Of a stretch of DNA of 64,000 nucleotides, positions 1 through 13,377 are shown piece after piece. Location: contig NC_135248.1 in the NCBI RefSeq assembly GCF_947623445.1, positions 1,426,001-1,490,000 of the forward strand, written 5' to 3'. Source of the stretch: Clavelina lepadiformis (lineage: Eukaryota > Chordata > Ascidiacea > Aplousobranchia > Clavelinidae). The position numbers were made by a program, and so were the translations under genes. The notes under the pieces were generated by a model. It was given only the letters and a program-made list of their open reading frames with translations. It had not been told where the DNA came from and ran no database searches. The number at the start of each line of letters is the position of its first letter. Position 1 is the first letter of the stretch.

Positions 1-1804
1 AGTCACGTGTGTGGTTCAATATTTTGCGCCACTGGCGCAAAATCGTGGCGCACGGATTACAATAGCTGTTGGCAAAAACTGCCCTTTTGTCAATAAGCAA
101 GCGCCTAAATGCTTTACGTGGCAAATATTTCGCCAGTTGAGACATCTGCACAATAGCCGAAAATGAAACGTATTAACCTATGGGTTGTTATCTGGATTGA
201 TATAAAAGAACTGACAGACCTGCAACATGCGCACTACACAGTATTATTGTTTGCTTTTAATAACAGCACAAAATGTTTATGTATGTTTTTAATAATCCAA
301 AACATAACGGAAATTGGTCAAATACCTTGAACAAAAATCAATAGCTATGATATGAGAGTTGCGGTCAAACAATGCAGATGGTAACAGATTAATGTAGAAA
401 GCGAGAAAAAAGTCTTTCTGTTTAATTTGTTCTCTTTGTATACTGTAGGTATTAAATTCCTGTCCTTGCCGGAGAATTTTCATTTTTAATATTTGAGAGC
501 TGTTAAATAAATTGGCAATTGAGTTCAGATATTTATCGTTTTTAGATCGATCAAATCAAACAAAGAATCATATGATAAAATTTTTTAACGTCTGGCTGTG
601 GAGACCTCTAAAATTTTTTAAGAGATTGCGAGTTTTAAACACCAAATATTAATTTTCTGCTTTATACTTACAGAAGTAAACGGCTGGAAAAATTAAGAGG
701 TTATTTTTAATCGTTGCCTAAAAAACACCTTAGAACACTGCCTACGACAATGAACCCTTTTTCGGGTCACAAACCGCCATGCTTAGTGTGTGGTAAGATT
801 TTTACGATCGCCTGCACTTAACAATGGACATTGTCGACCCTTTTTAAATTACAAGCGCTCCGGGCATAACAGTGTAAAGATTTCGATCAGGTGAGTTACA
901 TATGAATTCCTTTACGAAATAAAGAAAAACTTGAAAAGTTGTCACCTAATTCTTACAGGAGCAAGTGTCGTTAACGCCTTGCCATTACATTACAACGGTG
1001 TAGCGCCACCGTGTGTACAACGCATGACGCGAGCAATAAGCTATTAATGAGAGGCCAGCGCTCCTCGGTGACAATAAAAATCTCTTGACTGCCTTTAGAC
1101 ACAAATTAGCTTTAAGACCATCTAACCAGGTTATTTGCATTACACGTGGATTTTATGAGCACCGTGTTTTGTTTATCAACGCGTACTGCAAATTTCACTA
1201 ATGAATATATACACCTCCTTGTTATGTCTTTATAAAGCTGTTCTCATGATGCACTTTATTCGACATGACAATGAACTTTGCAGGTTTTTCTGGAGCGCTA
1301 TTTGCTGATTTATGAAGTTGTGTGATATGCTCAATTGCTGTGATCAGGATACAAATACAAGCATCTTCTATGTTCACTGTACAGTGGTGTAGAATGTAGA
1401 TATTGCGAGTTTTACTTGCATGGACGAGGCTGCATGTGACTGAGAAAACTACAACACTGCTGATCACTCCAATAGATATTGGAATGTATACACTCTTTAT
1501 ATTCAATGCGTTAACAACAACAAATGTAAGCTTAGATCACAGCAAACACCAAAGTTTGTTATTTGGTGAAAAACAGAACCTGCTACTTACTCGTAAAAAC
1601 CCTTTTTTGATTTTGATCCTACATCAAAATCGTGCGTAATAAATTACCTGAATGGGAACTTTGTAAAGGTTTCAAAGAGTTGGACTGCATTTTGTGGGCC
1701 CAGTTTCTGAACGTGTTACAGCCACAACACATCTGGATTCACCACACCCAAATAAGAAGAAATGAGAAAAAATACTTGAAAAAAAGTTCACTAAATAGCC
1801 AAAG
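1..1804. other. 3' flank of MLX, no gene recognised
   Basis: This stretch lies downstream of the MLX stop. Short open frames at 289-483, 1222-1506 and 1403-1639 have no recognisable motif, low-complexity composition and no supporting splice structure. I take them as chance frames. Part of the right end is presumably MLX 3' UTR. Confidence 0.5.
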
Positions 1805-3034
1805 TCATCCAATAATGTTATTTCTCGGCTGAGTCATTCCCCTCAGGACTTCATTTGCGGCGTACCTCAGAGTCTGCGGCTTGCATTCTTCTTCGATCCA
1901 GTTAATCGCGCCAAGTGAGAGTTTCTCGAAATCTTCTGGTGAAACTGTGGAACTGAATGACCTGAACAGTTTTTCCATTAACTCTTGGAAGACTCGGAAT
2001 TTAACATCCTCTGAAATCTTTTCATTCATGCTATTGTGCGCACTTTGCTGTTTCACGATCTGTTCGTACCCCGTCTTCATTATCGTCAAGGCAACTTTCT
2101 CTTTTCGGAGTTTGTTCACTTCCTCAGCCTGCTTCTTCTTCTGTTGCTGCAAGTACTCGACGTAGGACAATGTTCTCTGCAGAACGACAGCCTTGCTCAG
2201 TTTCTGTGACGACACACCATCGTTTTGTGCTGTCAAGTTCGGAACTAACCCTTGAAGATTGTCATATCTGAGAAATATGGAAGTATTAGATGTTACCACC
2301 CTGCTGTCGTTGTGATTTTATCAACCGTGCAGTACGTGTGGTTGCAGTTGTTAGATGCCACAAAATAATTTTTACTGTGGACTGCTGTCATAGTGAAATG
2401 CTGAATTATTAGGTACACTTCAGTGGTTCATATTGTTTTACAGAAGTTTTCAAACGTATCAGGTGTCATGCTAATAATAATATCCCAAATTCTATTGTGT
2501 GTATAAGGTTTATGTATATAATGGAAAATTTGAGATGGAGTAAGTTCAAGAAAATGGACAATATCCTTGCGGTGTAGCCCATGAAATGATACATGCAGTT
2601 TTTGACAAAATATCAGGCATATAACGGCACATATATTGGCATCATGGCATCAATCACAGCCTTTTGTCTGTAAATATAACGTTAGCATTCAAACAACTTT
2701 GCTTTGTTTCATAAAAACAGGAATGCACATGGATAAACCAAATGCTTGCGTTTGCCACACTTTCGACTACGTCATCTCATCCTTACCCTTTCCTGATTGC
2801 GTCTCTGCGCTTCTTTTCAGCCTGAGTGTGTGCCTCACGTCTCCTTTCCTTATAAGTTTGAACTTTATCCTGCCCTTCATCATCTTCCTCATCTGTGTTC
2901 GGAACTGAGGATGCTGCACTGGAAGGATTGGAAATTTGCATCATGTTCGATGAGCTGGAAATGTCGATATCCAGAGCGCACGATGATTCATTCAGCTGAT
3001 CAAAGCTCGAATCGATGTAGCTTGACCCTGCCAT
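1805..3034 (-). CDS. MLX: Max-like protein X (MLX), bHLH-zipper transcription factor
   Basis: Two coding exons, 3034-2787 and 2267-1805, joined across a GT/AG intron within a glycine codon, give 236 aa. Human MLX isoforms are about 244-298 aa. The acidic, serine-rich N-terminus (1-60) leads into a basic region at about residues 62-82 with the motifs KERRREAHTQ and AEKKRRDAI. Then come a helix-loop-helix containing SQKLSKAVVLQ, a zipper (EYLQQQKKKQ to about residue 150) and the MLX/Mondo C-terminal dimerisation-localisation region ending in NWIEEECKPQTLR. In the family, MLX pairs with MondoA/ChREBP on E-box/ChoRE sites to control glucose-responsive genes and also pairs with MNT/MXD proteins. 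The start MAGSSY has a good AAAATGG context. An in-frame ATG 13 codons upstream (3073) is an alternative. The whole zipper and tail lie in one exon. Confidence 0.95.
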
Positions 3035-5472
3035 TTTGGGCCTTTGTATATGTATCAGATATGTATACGTCAATGCATTGATTTTAAATTAGACACTTAT
3101 GTTACAAGTAGAAATCACAATGAATCTGAAAACACCGCGCATTAACTATCAATGAACATATATCGAAAGAGAAAACAAAAGTTCGATTATTGCTGTAAGA
3201 CTAAGCTAGACTGATTTCAAAATTTTAAGAAACAGCAGTAATGTTAGCGGATAGACCAGACAGCAGAGTTTGGCTAAGGCACATTTAATACTGCTTGTCG
3301 TGAGCTTCAGTGGCACACTTCTAGCACACAATCTAATTTTACTCTCTAATCGGTGATAACTTCAACTGATTTATAAATGTGAAATACGACTTTGCGTTTG
3401 TGGTACCTAAAAAAGCAAGACACCACAATGCTTTGCATAAAACACAAAGTAAGGACATAATCATAGCAGGGAAAAAGTTCCAAGCAGACTTTGAAAAATG
3501 TTTCCAATCATCGAAAAATAACAAATGAGCAAGGTTGGCTGAATGAATCATAAATTCAGCCATCATTAGAGATGTATATTTTAGAATATCAAATCCTTGA
3601 GAACCAAATCCCAAACTATTCAGTTCTGATTTTTGGAACCGATATTATTCTGACTACAACTATTGCACACAAAGGTTTTGATTTACGTCGTATAATCTTT
3701 GGGAAGAAGATTATTATACGCGATTTCACTCAAAGCGATGCTTACTACTCCACACAATTGCTAAAAGTATTTAACCGTGATGGCAATTAATGCATGGAAG
3801 GAGAAAAGGCAGCAAGTGTATGTGCGATGACAGCAGCGTTTGTGATAAGAGGAACGCAAACGCAATGATCATTGTTGAAAAAGGCAATCAAGGAAAATTT
3901 GAGCACCTCTAAACGATTTATTTTTAAAAGCACACTTGTATAGAATGACGTGTAAGTTGGTTTTCAATTACATCTTGCTTTTATAAATTTTTTATTACGT
4001 TGGGTTTATTCAGATTTGCACAGTGATGCACGATTCACTGCAACGTTACAATGAGAAAAAAGTCCACGTAGCTCGGCTTTAAGTTACGAAACTATTCGAA
4101 TAAATATCATGAACTTGTAAGAAGTTCCACCTTAGCAGACAAAACAAAACTACTCGCCGATACTACAAAGCCGTCTTTCGATCACGACAGACGATATCAG
4201 AATGCAGTTACGATATTAGAAGCCAACATTTCTCGAGGTCGCTTAATAGTATTGCGGACAAAGATGCACGTGATAAAACAAAAACGGAAATGAAGTTGAC
4301 CAGACGTTGCAAATAAAGATTAAGTCTATAAATCTTTATGCTCACGATTTCTTGCTTTTCATATAATTAATTTATTACCGCTGTTAAAAATTGTGACTAG
4401 TTTTGAAAGATCCGTGTAATTTGAGGTCAAAGGTTGACGTCGTTTGTTAAAAGAAAAGTAACTAAAGTAAAAAAATAATGAGCATTCAAACGGCGACTTT
4501 GTACTATGGATCCCACAGGGGTTTTGCTTGGGCGCCTCTTCCGTTTGCTTAATTTTGCCCGCCAGGAAGGAAAGTGTTTAAATTAAACAAGCGTCAACCT
4601 TTTTAGTCAAAAATCTGTATGAATTCATACTTAATTGTTTTATTTAGATAAATTTACTTTACTCATAGCATAGTTTAAAGAGGTAGTGACGTTATCATAA
4701 AAACGGCTGTTATTGTAGTACAGTAGCTTGCTGTTTTCAAATTAACACCCTGCTATTGACTGCTTACTGCTCAACATGTTGCTGTTCTTGATGTAATGAA
4801 CAGCAGACTGTCATTGCTCAAGTAGCACCCTGCGGTAATCGGTTGCTGCTGAAAATTAGACAGCTCACTGTTTGTATATATCCAGGGTGTGCAAGGGTAT
4901 CAAGACGTGAACATAAGCTACGCTATCCACTCACCCACACAATCAAACTTTAATTATATGTATTCAAATATATGAAACATAAACAATATTCTTTTCTAAA
5001 AGTCGATGTACATTTTTCTTGAAAAATTCCAGATCAGCTACTCACTTTTTTGAAAACTAGCCTGCTACTGAGCATGTCACCAACAGCAGTCTGTCTGTTA
5101 GTGAGTCAGCAAGCAGTAGCAGGGAGCTAGCTATTGGAATACTGTAGGGTGCTATCTAACAATAGCACCTGTACTTTTGATTATGACCCTGCCTCCTAAT
5201 TTCGATGAAAATCAATGAAAACTTATCGGGTCCACGACCACAGAATTTCTTGATAAGGTGTCATGTTACGATAGGTAAATTTATTGGCTAGTTACAATTA
5301 CAAGACTTAGCCTGGATATGAACTGAAGAAAGTTTGAACATGTGCCCACTTGGCTACCCGTTGAACACCTGCACACTTGAGTTACCAGGTCATGAATCCT
5401 GCCATGAAATACAAACCGACTTGCAATCACGTTGACTGGTAAGTACGGTAGTTTTCGATGAGAAATCGTGCT

Positions 5473-5553
5473 TGCAAAGATGCAGGTTTTGGCTTGATGG
5501 CGTGCACTGAAGCTTCAGTTTGTTGTTTGCTTATTACAAGTTGGCGTTCAAAC
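5473..5553 (+). repeat. Short dispersed repeat, copy 1 of 3
   Basis: About 80 bp containing TTGGCxTGATGGCGTGCACTG, then a T-rich core and TTGGCGTTCAAAC. The same order of words occurs at 14764-14837 and, inverted, at 45816-46018. No terminal inverted repeats or poly(A) tail are obvious, so the class is unknown. Confidence 0.55.
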
Positions 5554-7540
5554 CACTTGATGTCGTTGATGAATTTTGTGCAGCTGCTACACCTTCCAAT
5601 ATGTCCTGATGCGGAGTAGGCAGTAGCCTATTAGGCTAGATCGGGCTTATACACAGTTACCAAAGTAAAGCCAGCCCGACTTTTTCCAACCCGACTCGTT
5701 TGCGTCGTGGCCTCTACAATTTATGGCATGTAACAAAATCATTTCAAGCAAAGCTGGATATGAAAAAAAACGCAATAAAGTATATCTGTTGGCAACAAAA
5801 CCGCTTAAACTAAAAATATACGGCTTATCTTGCCGGTTCATCCTTTAATTCCATACAAATAGTTAGTAGAATTGTATAGACAGATACAAATATTTAATAA
5901 AATAAACAAAAATGTATAGATATACAAATAGTAGAATTGTTCACCAGATTCAGTCAGCACGCGCCGTTAATGGCCCAAGGACAACAACGGCGCATTACAA
6001 CGGTAGCGGCGGAGCGCGTTTGGGCATCGAACACTGGCCGCAATATTACCAGCCCGCTAGCAACTAGCCTAACCACTCGGTTACCGACTCGATAAACTAC
6101 TATACTTTCGCCAGTATTCTGCTTTACCTTACCAGTAATGTCCTGATACAGTATTATATTCTAGCCAAGCGGTATTCAGACAAAAGACAGTACATTCGAC
6201 AGAAATCGAACAGGAACTATGTTAAATGGCCAATAAAAAAATCGTCAAACAAGAAGGGGGAATCCTAATTATGTGGCGTCAAGTAGAAGCCACATATAAA
6301 TACATAAAACGAATAATCCTTGTTCAAAGAGCTATCTATCTCTATGAATACCCAGCGAAAAAAACAACTAAAAATTAGGGATGTAGAGGAGTCGTAGTGC
6401 TGGCCATTCTTTGCTCTCTGATTAAAATAATGAGTCCACCGGGCAAAAAGTTACACTCTTAACTCTAAAAAATTGACCATACGATACGTAACGTTTTGTG
6501 GGGTTTTCTGCCACAATAAATGCCATCTTCTGTCGCTATGTAACCAAATTTCTTCCCGATTTCAGTGATGATGACATTTACAGAGATGTTTATTGCATAA
6601 CGCCATATTTGCCAGAAGTATATTCTCAGTTCACAACTAAATTGTTACCATATGGAAGAATAATTGATTGACAACCTGATTGGTGAACATGTTCATCTGC
6701 AAGGTTGATCTCGCAATAAGCGCATTGTCATGCTGAAAATACCCGTTTTGATTGACATTTATTTGTTTTATTGAAGATTGTCTTGTTGAAATTAACACCT
6801 AACCTGTAAACCTTGAGTTAAAAATCACGACAATTTCCTGTTGTAATAAGCGCATTGCGCGTCAAGATGAATCCTGTTTCTTTAGTTAATTCAGTGTATG
6901 TATGTTGGTCCTTGTGTTATCCTTGGTTAATCATGTTATTCAAACATTGAATTCTCAAGCGACATATTTTACCCTGTTATGAGTGTTTTCAAGTAGCATC
7001 ACATTTTACAGTGTATGAAGTTAGATGGTACTTGTGGTAAAGAACCTCGGTGACGTAGAATATGTTACATAGCTATACGTAGCAGGATGAAAATAACATG
7101 GCTTTCACTGATTGGCTGATATAAAAACTTCGGCTTGGTTCAAATCGCCCTACGCTTCTCTTCCCTGCTAGCTAATTCGTCATTCAATTGAAGTGAATGC
7201 TCTATTCGGATTAGAAAATGGATATGAAATTGTTTCTGATGTGACTACGACTACATTTTGGAAAATATAACAATTTAGACTTTATGAATGTTGTGCTGAT
7301 TTAAAGAAACAATCAGAGATAGCATATGCAACGGAGTCAAAGATAAAATAGTCAAAGAGTTCTAGAATAAAGACTAAAACCTTGGGCTTTAGGCCAACAT
7401 AAAACAATCCACATCGCCTTCCCCACAATAGATAGATAGAAAAAGATGTGTGAACAATCTGTTAAAATGATCTAATAGTGTTGAAAGATGCATATTAAAT
7501 ACGACGCATAAAAAACAAATCACTAACGATACATTATAAA

Positions 7541-7964
7541 TAGGGATGTGCCGCGAGGAAGATTATTCGGGTTCGTGCGAACCCGAATATCATGAAGGTC
7601 GACACGAACGAATCCCGAATCTATTCGTATTAGAACCAAACAATAAAATTTCCTCCAAAAGTTGTCAAGTCTTGCTTCTAAAATGACGTAATCGATAAAC
7701 AATTCGCTTTCTTTCGAAAAATAGTGTTTAAAAAACGATCGAAGTAGCAAAATCGCGTGGAAAACGACCTTCATTGTAAAAAATGCTGACTCTAGTTTAG
7801 CATTGTCGGGAAACTAGATCATCATTTTTTACGAAAGTCAGTAATTTTATAAGTAATACTGTATTCGGGTTCGCCATTGTTGGTATTCGTGTTCGCCCGA
7901 ATCTTCCATAAAGGCGGTATTCGGCGAATCTATTCGGGTTTGGGTTCGTATCGGCCCATCCCTA
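7541..7964. mobile_element. hAT-type MITE, 424 bp, with 8-bp target duplication
   Basis: Terminal inverted repeats TAGGGATGTGCCGCGA (left) and the complement of TAGGGATGGGCCGATA (right) bound the element. It is flanked on both sides by the perfect 8-bp duplication ATTATAAA (7533-7540 and 7965-7972). An 8-bp duplication is the hAT signature. The interior repeats ATTCGGGTTCG-like words in both orientations and could fold into long hairpins. There is no transposase frame, so this is a non-autonomous copy. The perfect duplication argues for a fairly young insertion. Confidence 0.92.
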
Positions 7965-8042
7965 ATTATAAACACAACCTGCCAGGCAGTTACAAAAGAC
8001 TTTGAAAGAACATATCGTAAAAATCACGCACGTGCAGTAGTT

Positions 8043-11000
8043 CTAGGTTTTAAATTTAAAAGTAAACTGTTTGTTGTTGTGTTGAACGGTGAAAACCTGT
8101 GATTGCTTGGATGGTGTCATCTTTGGAGGCACAGAAATGTCATCTAGTTGACAGGACGCAGGAGCAACAAATACAATAGAATGAGCACAAGAGTAGTTAG
8201 GCAAATGATACTAGATATTAACCCGAAATTAAAAACATAAAATTATAATGTAGTTAACTTTAGGTTGAAAAATATTCATCTACTAGTTTATCTGATATCG
8301 TACTTACCGTTTACGGAAATGTCGTTCGATGTAATCTTCTTTGGAGTCTGCTCAAGACCCTGCGCAAGTTAAAAGCATAATTATTGAAAGTTCAGTTATT
8401 CTTGCCTTTGACAGCAGTAGCACATAAGTTGGTATATAACCTTGAAAATGTTGGCAGAATTTCGAATTGATTCGATTAATACTTTTTGAGGGACTTGTTT
8501 GTGAGCTTTTATGGCAGCATCTTCCGGTTTAACGTTCTCAATGTCAACAAATCTTTCCACCTGTTTGTGATGTAAGGGAAATAACAATATACAGCACTTA
8601 ACAAAAAATAGGCATTCAGCTAGACATGCTTTGAAAGAGCATGACAAGTGGCTTAATACTTACTGGCAGTTTCAGCTTTTTGGCTTCCTCTAACATGGAT
8701 GGACTCAAAATAGGGGCAGTTGACTTGTGTTTGCGATTAACAGTTTCAGTTTCATCCTTCTCGTTAGAAGGTGTAAACTCAGCCACTTCTACTCTTGTGA
8801 ATGGCCTGCATTAATAACAAACAGTTAGGATAAGAACAGTGTAGTTATAATATTAACCACTATTATTAGATACAGACAAAGTTGTTCATCAACTGGGATA
8901 GTTTACTTGGTAAAATAAGTATTGTCAGTTATTGCTATTAGGTTAGGAATTGGCAATATAAAATATAATAAAAATAGTAACTTGTCACCTGTTTATGATA
9001 GTCATGCTCTTTGTTGCAAAATTCAAGGCACGCTGGGTGTCAAATATGGACGACATCTCAGGTGACAAGTTGACCACCATACATGTGTGCGAAGAGCCAC
9101 CGAGCGAGTCCTGCATGAAGAGTCAGGACTTTTATGAGATGACTAAGTTACTGATATGGATATCACTAAAAGTATCCTTCCTTTAAGTAACTAAAAAAGA
9201 AGTTTAAAGTTGACTTTAGTTATTTTAAATCGGCTGAGGATCGGTTTCAAATTGAACAAGATACAAGTTACGTGAACCAGTATGTGTGTTGACCAGACAC
9301 ACTGACCAATCAACCAGAATAGGTCACTTCAGATATACTACTTTTGTATAATGGTAAAATATTGCTTGGAAATATTTGGTTCAATAGATTTGGAAACAAG
9401 ATAGTGATCTCATCAAGCATAAAACGATAATTTTGGAGAAACAAACTTTTGCACTTGACAATTTTACCTGCAAAAGCCTGGTGAGTTTGCTGTCTCTGTA
9501 TGGGACTCTTTGCTGGTTATTCTTGTTCAGGGCAATGACAACTTTCCCCAGAACATGCAGAGATGTGTTTATCGCACTCGACTCTTTTAACCTCACACCT
9601 CTGTTGCCGGTCTGTCGGTTGTCTTCAGAGCCCGCGAGATCGACAATTGAAAGTTTTGCTGTTTTCCTCAGAAAAGGAGCTTTTCTTTCCTGTGTTGTTA
9701 GCTGATTGTGAGAAAGTAATTCGGTTAAACTATGCTTGAATTTATCTGAAAGGCTGTGATACTACTGAAATGATACACATTCCGTCTAAAAAAACGTATC
9801 TTTGAACTGTAGTTCATTGACGGCAGCAGAAAGTAATTCTTTAGAAATTGGAGTATCAGTGAATCTTTTCAAAAGAATAAGTACTAAACTTAATACAATT
9901 CACAAACGTTCCCACCTTGACAATAAGAATTGTGTGAGACCGGCTAGACCTTTCATTCAAGCTTGTTTTCGCCATCCTTCGTTGATGACTTGCTGGTACG
10001 AAATATTTCTCAAAATCGTTGAAATTTTCCACTTTGATTTCTGTAATTCCAGGGATCAGAATATTTCCACAGTTATCTTGACGAAGTGAGAATAATTTTT
10101 TTCGATCACCCAACAAGTCATGCACCTGAAAATGTGATAAAATATTCACTGTAGAGCTTTTTTATTTTAATCTAGTTGACCTGCCGTGGTGAAAAGATGC
10201 GGTTGGATTAACAAGACTTCATAAAACTTTTATCTTATCTCTATGGCACAAATTCTGGACAAACTGAAAGAGAATTGGTTAAACTCACATTTTCCTGGTA
10301 GATTTCAATGTATGACATTGAGAATGTGGCCGTTATATTCGATGACGAACAATTCTTCCTGGTTCTGGCAAACAAATGACGAAGCGTTCTCGGAATAAAA
10401 CCAGGTGTCTCGTCACTACCAAGGATGGTAAAAGTCTTTCCTGAAAAAGTTTTGTCAGTTGTTAGGTTTCTTAGTTTTTACAGAAACAGTCATTGCAGCG
10501 CACTAAATTTTGCGGGAACATTCTATATTGCTTCCTAATTTAAAACTTCTCAACATCCACCATCCCGCTGCCCGAGCTTAACATCAAATTTTACAATATA
10601 TGCATAAATATATATATATATGTTACATTTTACGACTACATATGTTCAATTTTTTGCATATTATTTCTCTTGTTTAAAACAACCACCCTCAAGAAACAGA
10701 TTATGACTTAATTTGAAGGCCAATTTCAAATTTTCGCAAGTAACGTCCTAAAAGCGAAGTAATATCCCAAGGCTCTAAACCACTGGTCTTTGCACAGCGT
10801 ACAAGCCAGCTTAGTTACATATAAGGTTAGGTGTATACAAAATCTATTTAGTGTACACAGGAATGCTATTTACCTGAGCCAGTAGGCCCATAAGCAAACA
10901 CTGAAACATTTTGTACATCATCTGTAAAATGTGAAAGCAATGGTTGCAAGGCTGTGCCAAATACTTCTTCTTGGCTTGAATTTTCGCCGAAAACTTGTTG

Positions 11001-11420
11001 AAATTTGTAACTCACTGTTTCTTGGGTGTTTCTTAAATTAATCATCTGTACAAGATAGAAAGTGGTTTCTTTAAAGTTGCTACGCACTGGATGCTTCACA
11101 GAAGATTAAAAATACCAACATAAAAAGTTTGCTTTTACGTTACACTCCTTAAAACCAAAGCATCAGTGTTTGCCATAACAGGCAGAGCGCAAACTACGAC
11201 GCTTCGCACAAAATTAACGATTGATTTCTTGAAAGAAATGTGATAGGACTAGATTTACACTCACCTCAATGGTGCTGTTGTCTGCGCTCCGAATGCAGGA
11301 ATCCTCTGGTTCTTCATCAGGTTTATGAAACACCGGCCGAAATCTTAGATAAACATTTATCTTAGACATATTTTTACCAGAGTTTGGATCAACCAAGTCG
11401 CTGTGCAAAGATATTAGCAT
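8043..11420 (-). CDS. KIF22: Kinesin-10 (KIF22/Kid-like), short form
   Basis: Ten exons (11420-11265, 11045-10874, 10440-10289, 10125-9916, 9701-9468, 9110-8989, 8805-8664, 8560-8441, 8359-8308, 8143-8043) join in frame to 486 aa. The motor carries the P-loop GPTGSGKT (about 105-112), switch I NERSSRSH (about 217-224) and switch II DLAGSE (about 251-256). Family-specific stretches include [17 protein letters not shown] and the neck motif INRPFT. KIF22 is a plus-end chromokinesin that pushes chromosome arms toward the metaphase plate. Human KIF22 is about 665 aa with a coiled coil and a C-terminal helix-hairpin-helix DNA-binding domain. Here the protein stops about 110 aa after the neck with a basic, low-complexity tail and neither domain. 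The first exon starts at MLISLHSD, but MSKINV, 17 codons on, could also serve. The last three exons are the least certain joins. Confidence 0.9.
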
Positions 11421-13040
11421 TTTACATTTCTGTGTGACTATTTCACAAAAAATAGGTCACACAGCCCATAGTAAAAGATAGGCGGTTAGAAGAATTGGTA
11501 TGGAAAAAGTTAATTTTAGCTGTTTAGGGTTTAGTTGGATTTAGATTACAAGGTAGATTTAAGTTGGGTTGACAAGGAACTGTGAAAAATAGCTTCGAAC
11601 GCTTGATTTTTTTCGGTAAAATTTTGGCAGCCTTTATATTAACATTGCTTCGGCATTTATATTAAAACCATCACAAAAGAAAAATAATCATCATGATAAT
11701 GATCTAAGCACAAAATATATATTAAATTGTTGAGATAGCGACTCTTCAAAAACAAAATACAGTGCCAAGGTGGCCCCTGGCAGGATTCTTGGGATTTTCC
11801 TGTTGCCACAAAAATAAGCCTTAAATCTACAGCAACGTGCTTTGCTGGTAGACAGAAAAGGAAGATCTGAAATCTTGCTACCATACAACCTATCTTCAGT
11901 TGAGTCAAGAGAGTTATGAAAATGCAAAAAAAGCTGATATGCCTTTAATTCAATAAAGAAATGTTGTCTCCACACAAAAACCGCCATTGTGTATAAACGA
12001 ATGAATGAATTTGAAGCCCACAAAAATAAGCCCTAGACAACCTCCTTGGAAGCATAAAACTTTAGTACAAATTTAAGATAAATGTAGTAGCTTTAATGGA
12101 CAAAATTGGCCCCGGTTAATTCATGCAACGACTTCCATATATGGCAATACACAATTAACTACTTTGATAGAGTAATAGTTATATAATAGTGATCCGCATA
12201 AGAAATGTAAATCTTTCAAAAAAACATTTCAGTAAGTGTCAAATCCTCTAACTTCTAATTCTAAAATGAGATATATATGACAGAAATATAAGAGGTATAG
12301 CCTATACAACTATCACAGCTACACCCAACATATAGGAACACCATGCAAAAACAAACTAAAAATAACGCAAGCAAATACAAAAAAACCAAGTAGTGGTAAA
12401 AAGTATTTAAAAATCATGCAACAAACTACCAGTAGTCAACGCAAGTAATCTGTACTAACGAAATTCCAATGAAGACAGGTCGAGTAAATTTTAATTTCTG
12501 AAAATTGATGATGTCACGCCCATTGGTACCCTACTGATATCTGTAATTTGGTAATGGTGTAGCTAAGGCATTAAAGATCAGGCAATACCTACTGACTTAC
12601 TCAAACTGGAATAGATTTGCTAATTAGCAACCTATTACCTAGGTGCCACACTTTCCACTATGGGAGTATATGTGAAAACCAAGCAATATAACCCTACCTA
12701 TAACTGTTAGCTTGGGCTTTTTGGCTGTGCTAACCATTATTCATTGTTATCAAGTCATTTTTTATTTCATGCACGTAAAATGTTTTTGTGCTTTTGCTGC
12801 CATTCTCGTCAGTTGCTCGTTTGCGAAGTAATTAATTATGTTAAACCTTACAGCCTTATATATTGGTTAGCATTTTATTTTCGCTCTCCACACGCCACCA
12901 ACATCAAAACAAACGATACGAAACAAATCATGGTTAAGCTAAGTATGTTGTGCCACTGAACACCATTTTCGAAGTTTCAGAAGGGTGGTAAAAACTAAAA
13001 ACATATTCACAAACAAACAACCAACCTGGTTAGCCTATCC

Positions 13041-13377
13041 CAGTGGTCCACAAATACTTTTTTGCGCGACGCTTAAAAAATAGCCTAGTTCTAAATTCTC
13101 TTGACCCAAGCATTTTATGAGCATATAATTTTGTGGAAAATACTATGTAATTAAATATCGATGTTAAAACTACTATTGACAGTAGCTATTTTCTTGCACA
13201 AAATTGTATGAAACTTAGCACATAAAAGAGTAAGTAAATGAATGCATTTATTCTACATAACGAGAACTATAGGCTTTGTGTTGAAAACAATAAATATTAG
13301 TTAAAATATCTCACGACTCATACTGGAAAGTCTCGCCATCAAAATTTGGGTTGCGACCCACTATTTGTGGAGCCCTG
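13041..13377. mobile_element. hAT/Charlie-like MITE, 337 bp, older
   Basis: The left end CAGTGGTCCACAAATA and the right end (complement CAGGGCTCCACAAATA) form inverted repeats of the CAGTGGTTCTCAAA type used by hAT elements. The flanking octamers GCCTATCC and GTCTAGCC agree at 6 of 8 positions, consistent with a decayed 8-bp target duplication. There is no coding capacity. The end sequences resemble those of the element at 45335-45742, so both may have been moved by the same transposase. Confidence 0.75.

Larger units (their letters stand above)
3035..8042. other. Intergenic region between MLX and KIF22
   Basis: Five kilobases without a recognisable gene. It holds one copy of a short dispersed repeat near 5.5 kb, a hAT-type MITE at 7541-7964 and a stretch at 4690-5190 rich in repeated CACCCTGC-like words in both orientations. 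A 13-base word, AATAAGCGCATTG, occurs twice (near 6713 and 6846). The MLX promoter should lie just above 3034. Confidence 0.5.

Noticed and set aside
4690-5190. Possible large inverted-repeat element with CACCCTGC words
   Set aside because: Words recur in both orientations but the ends do not align as clean terminal repeats, and no target duplication was found.
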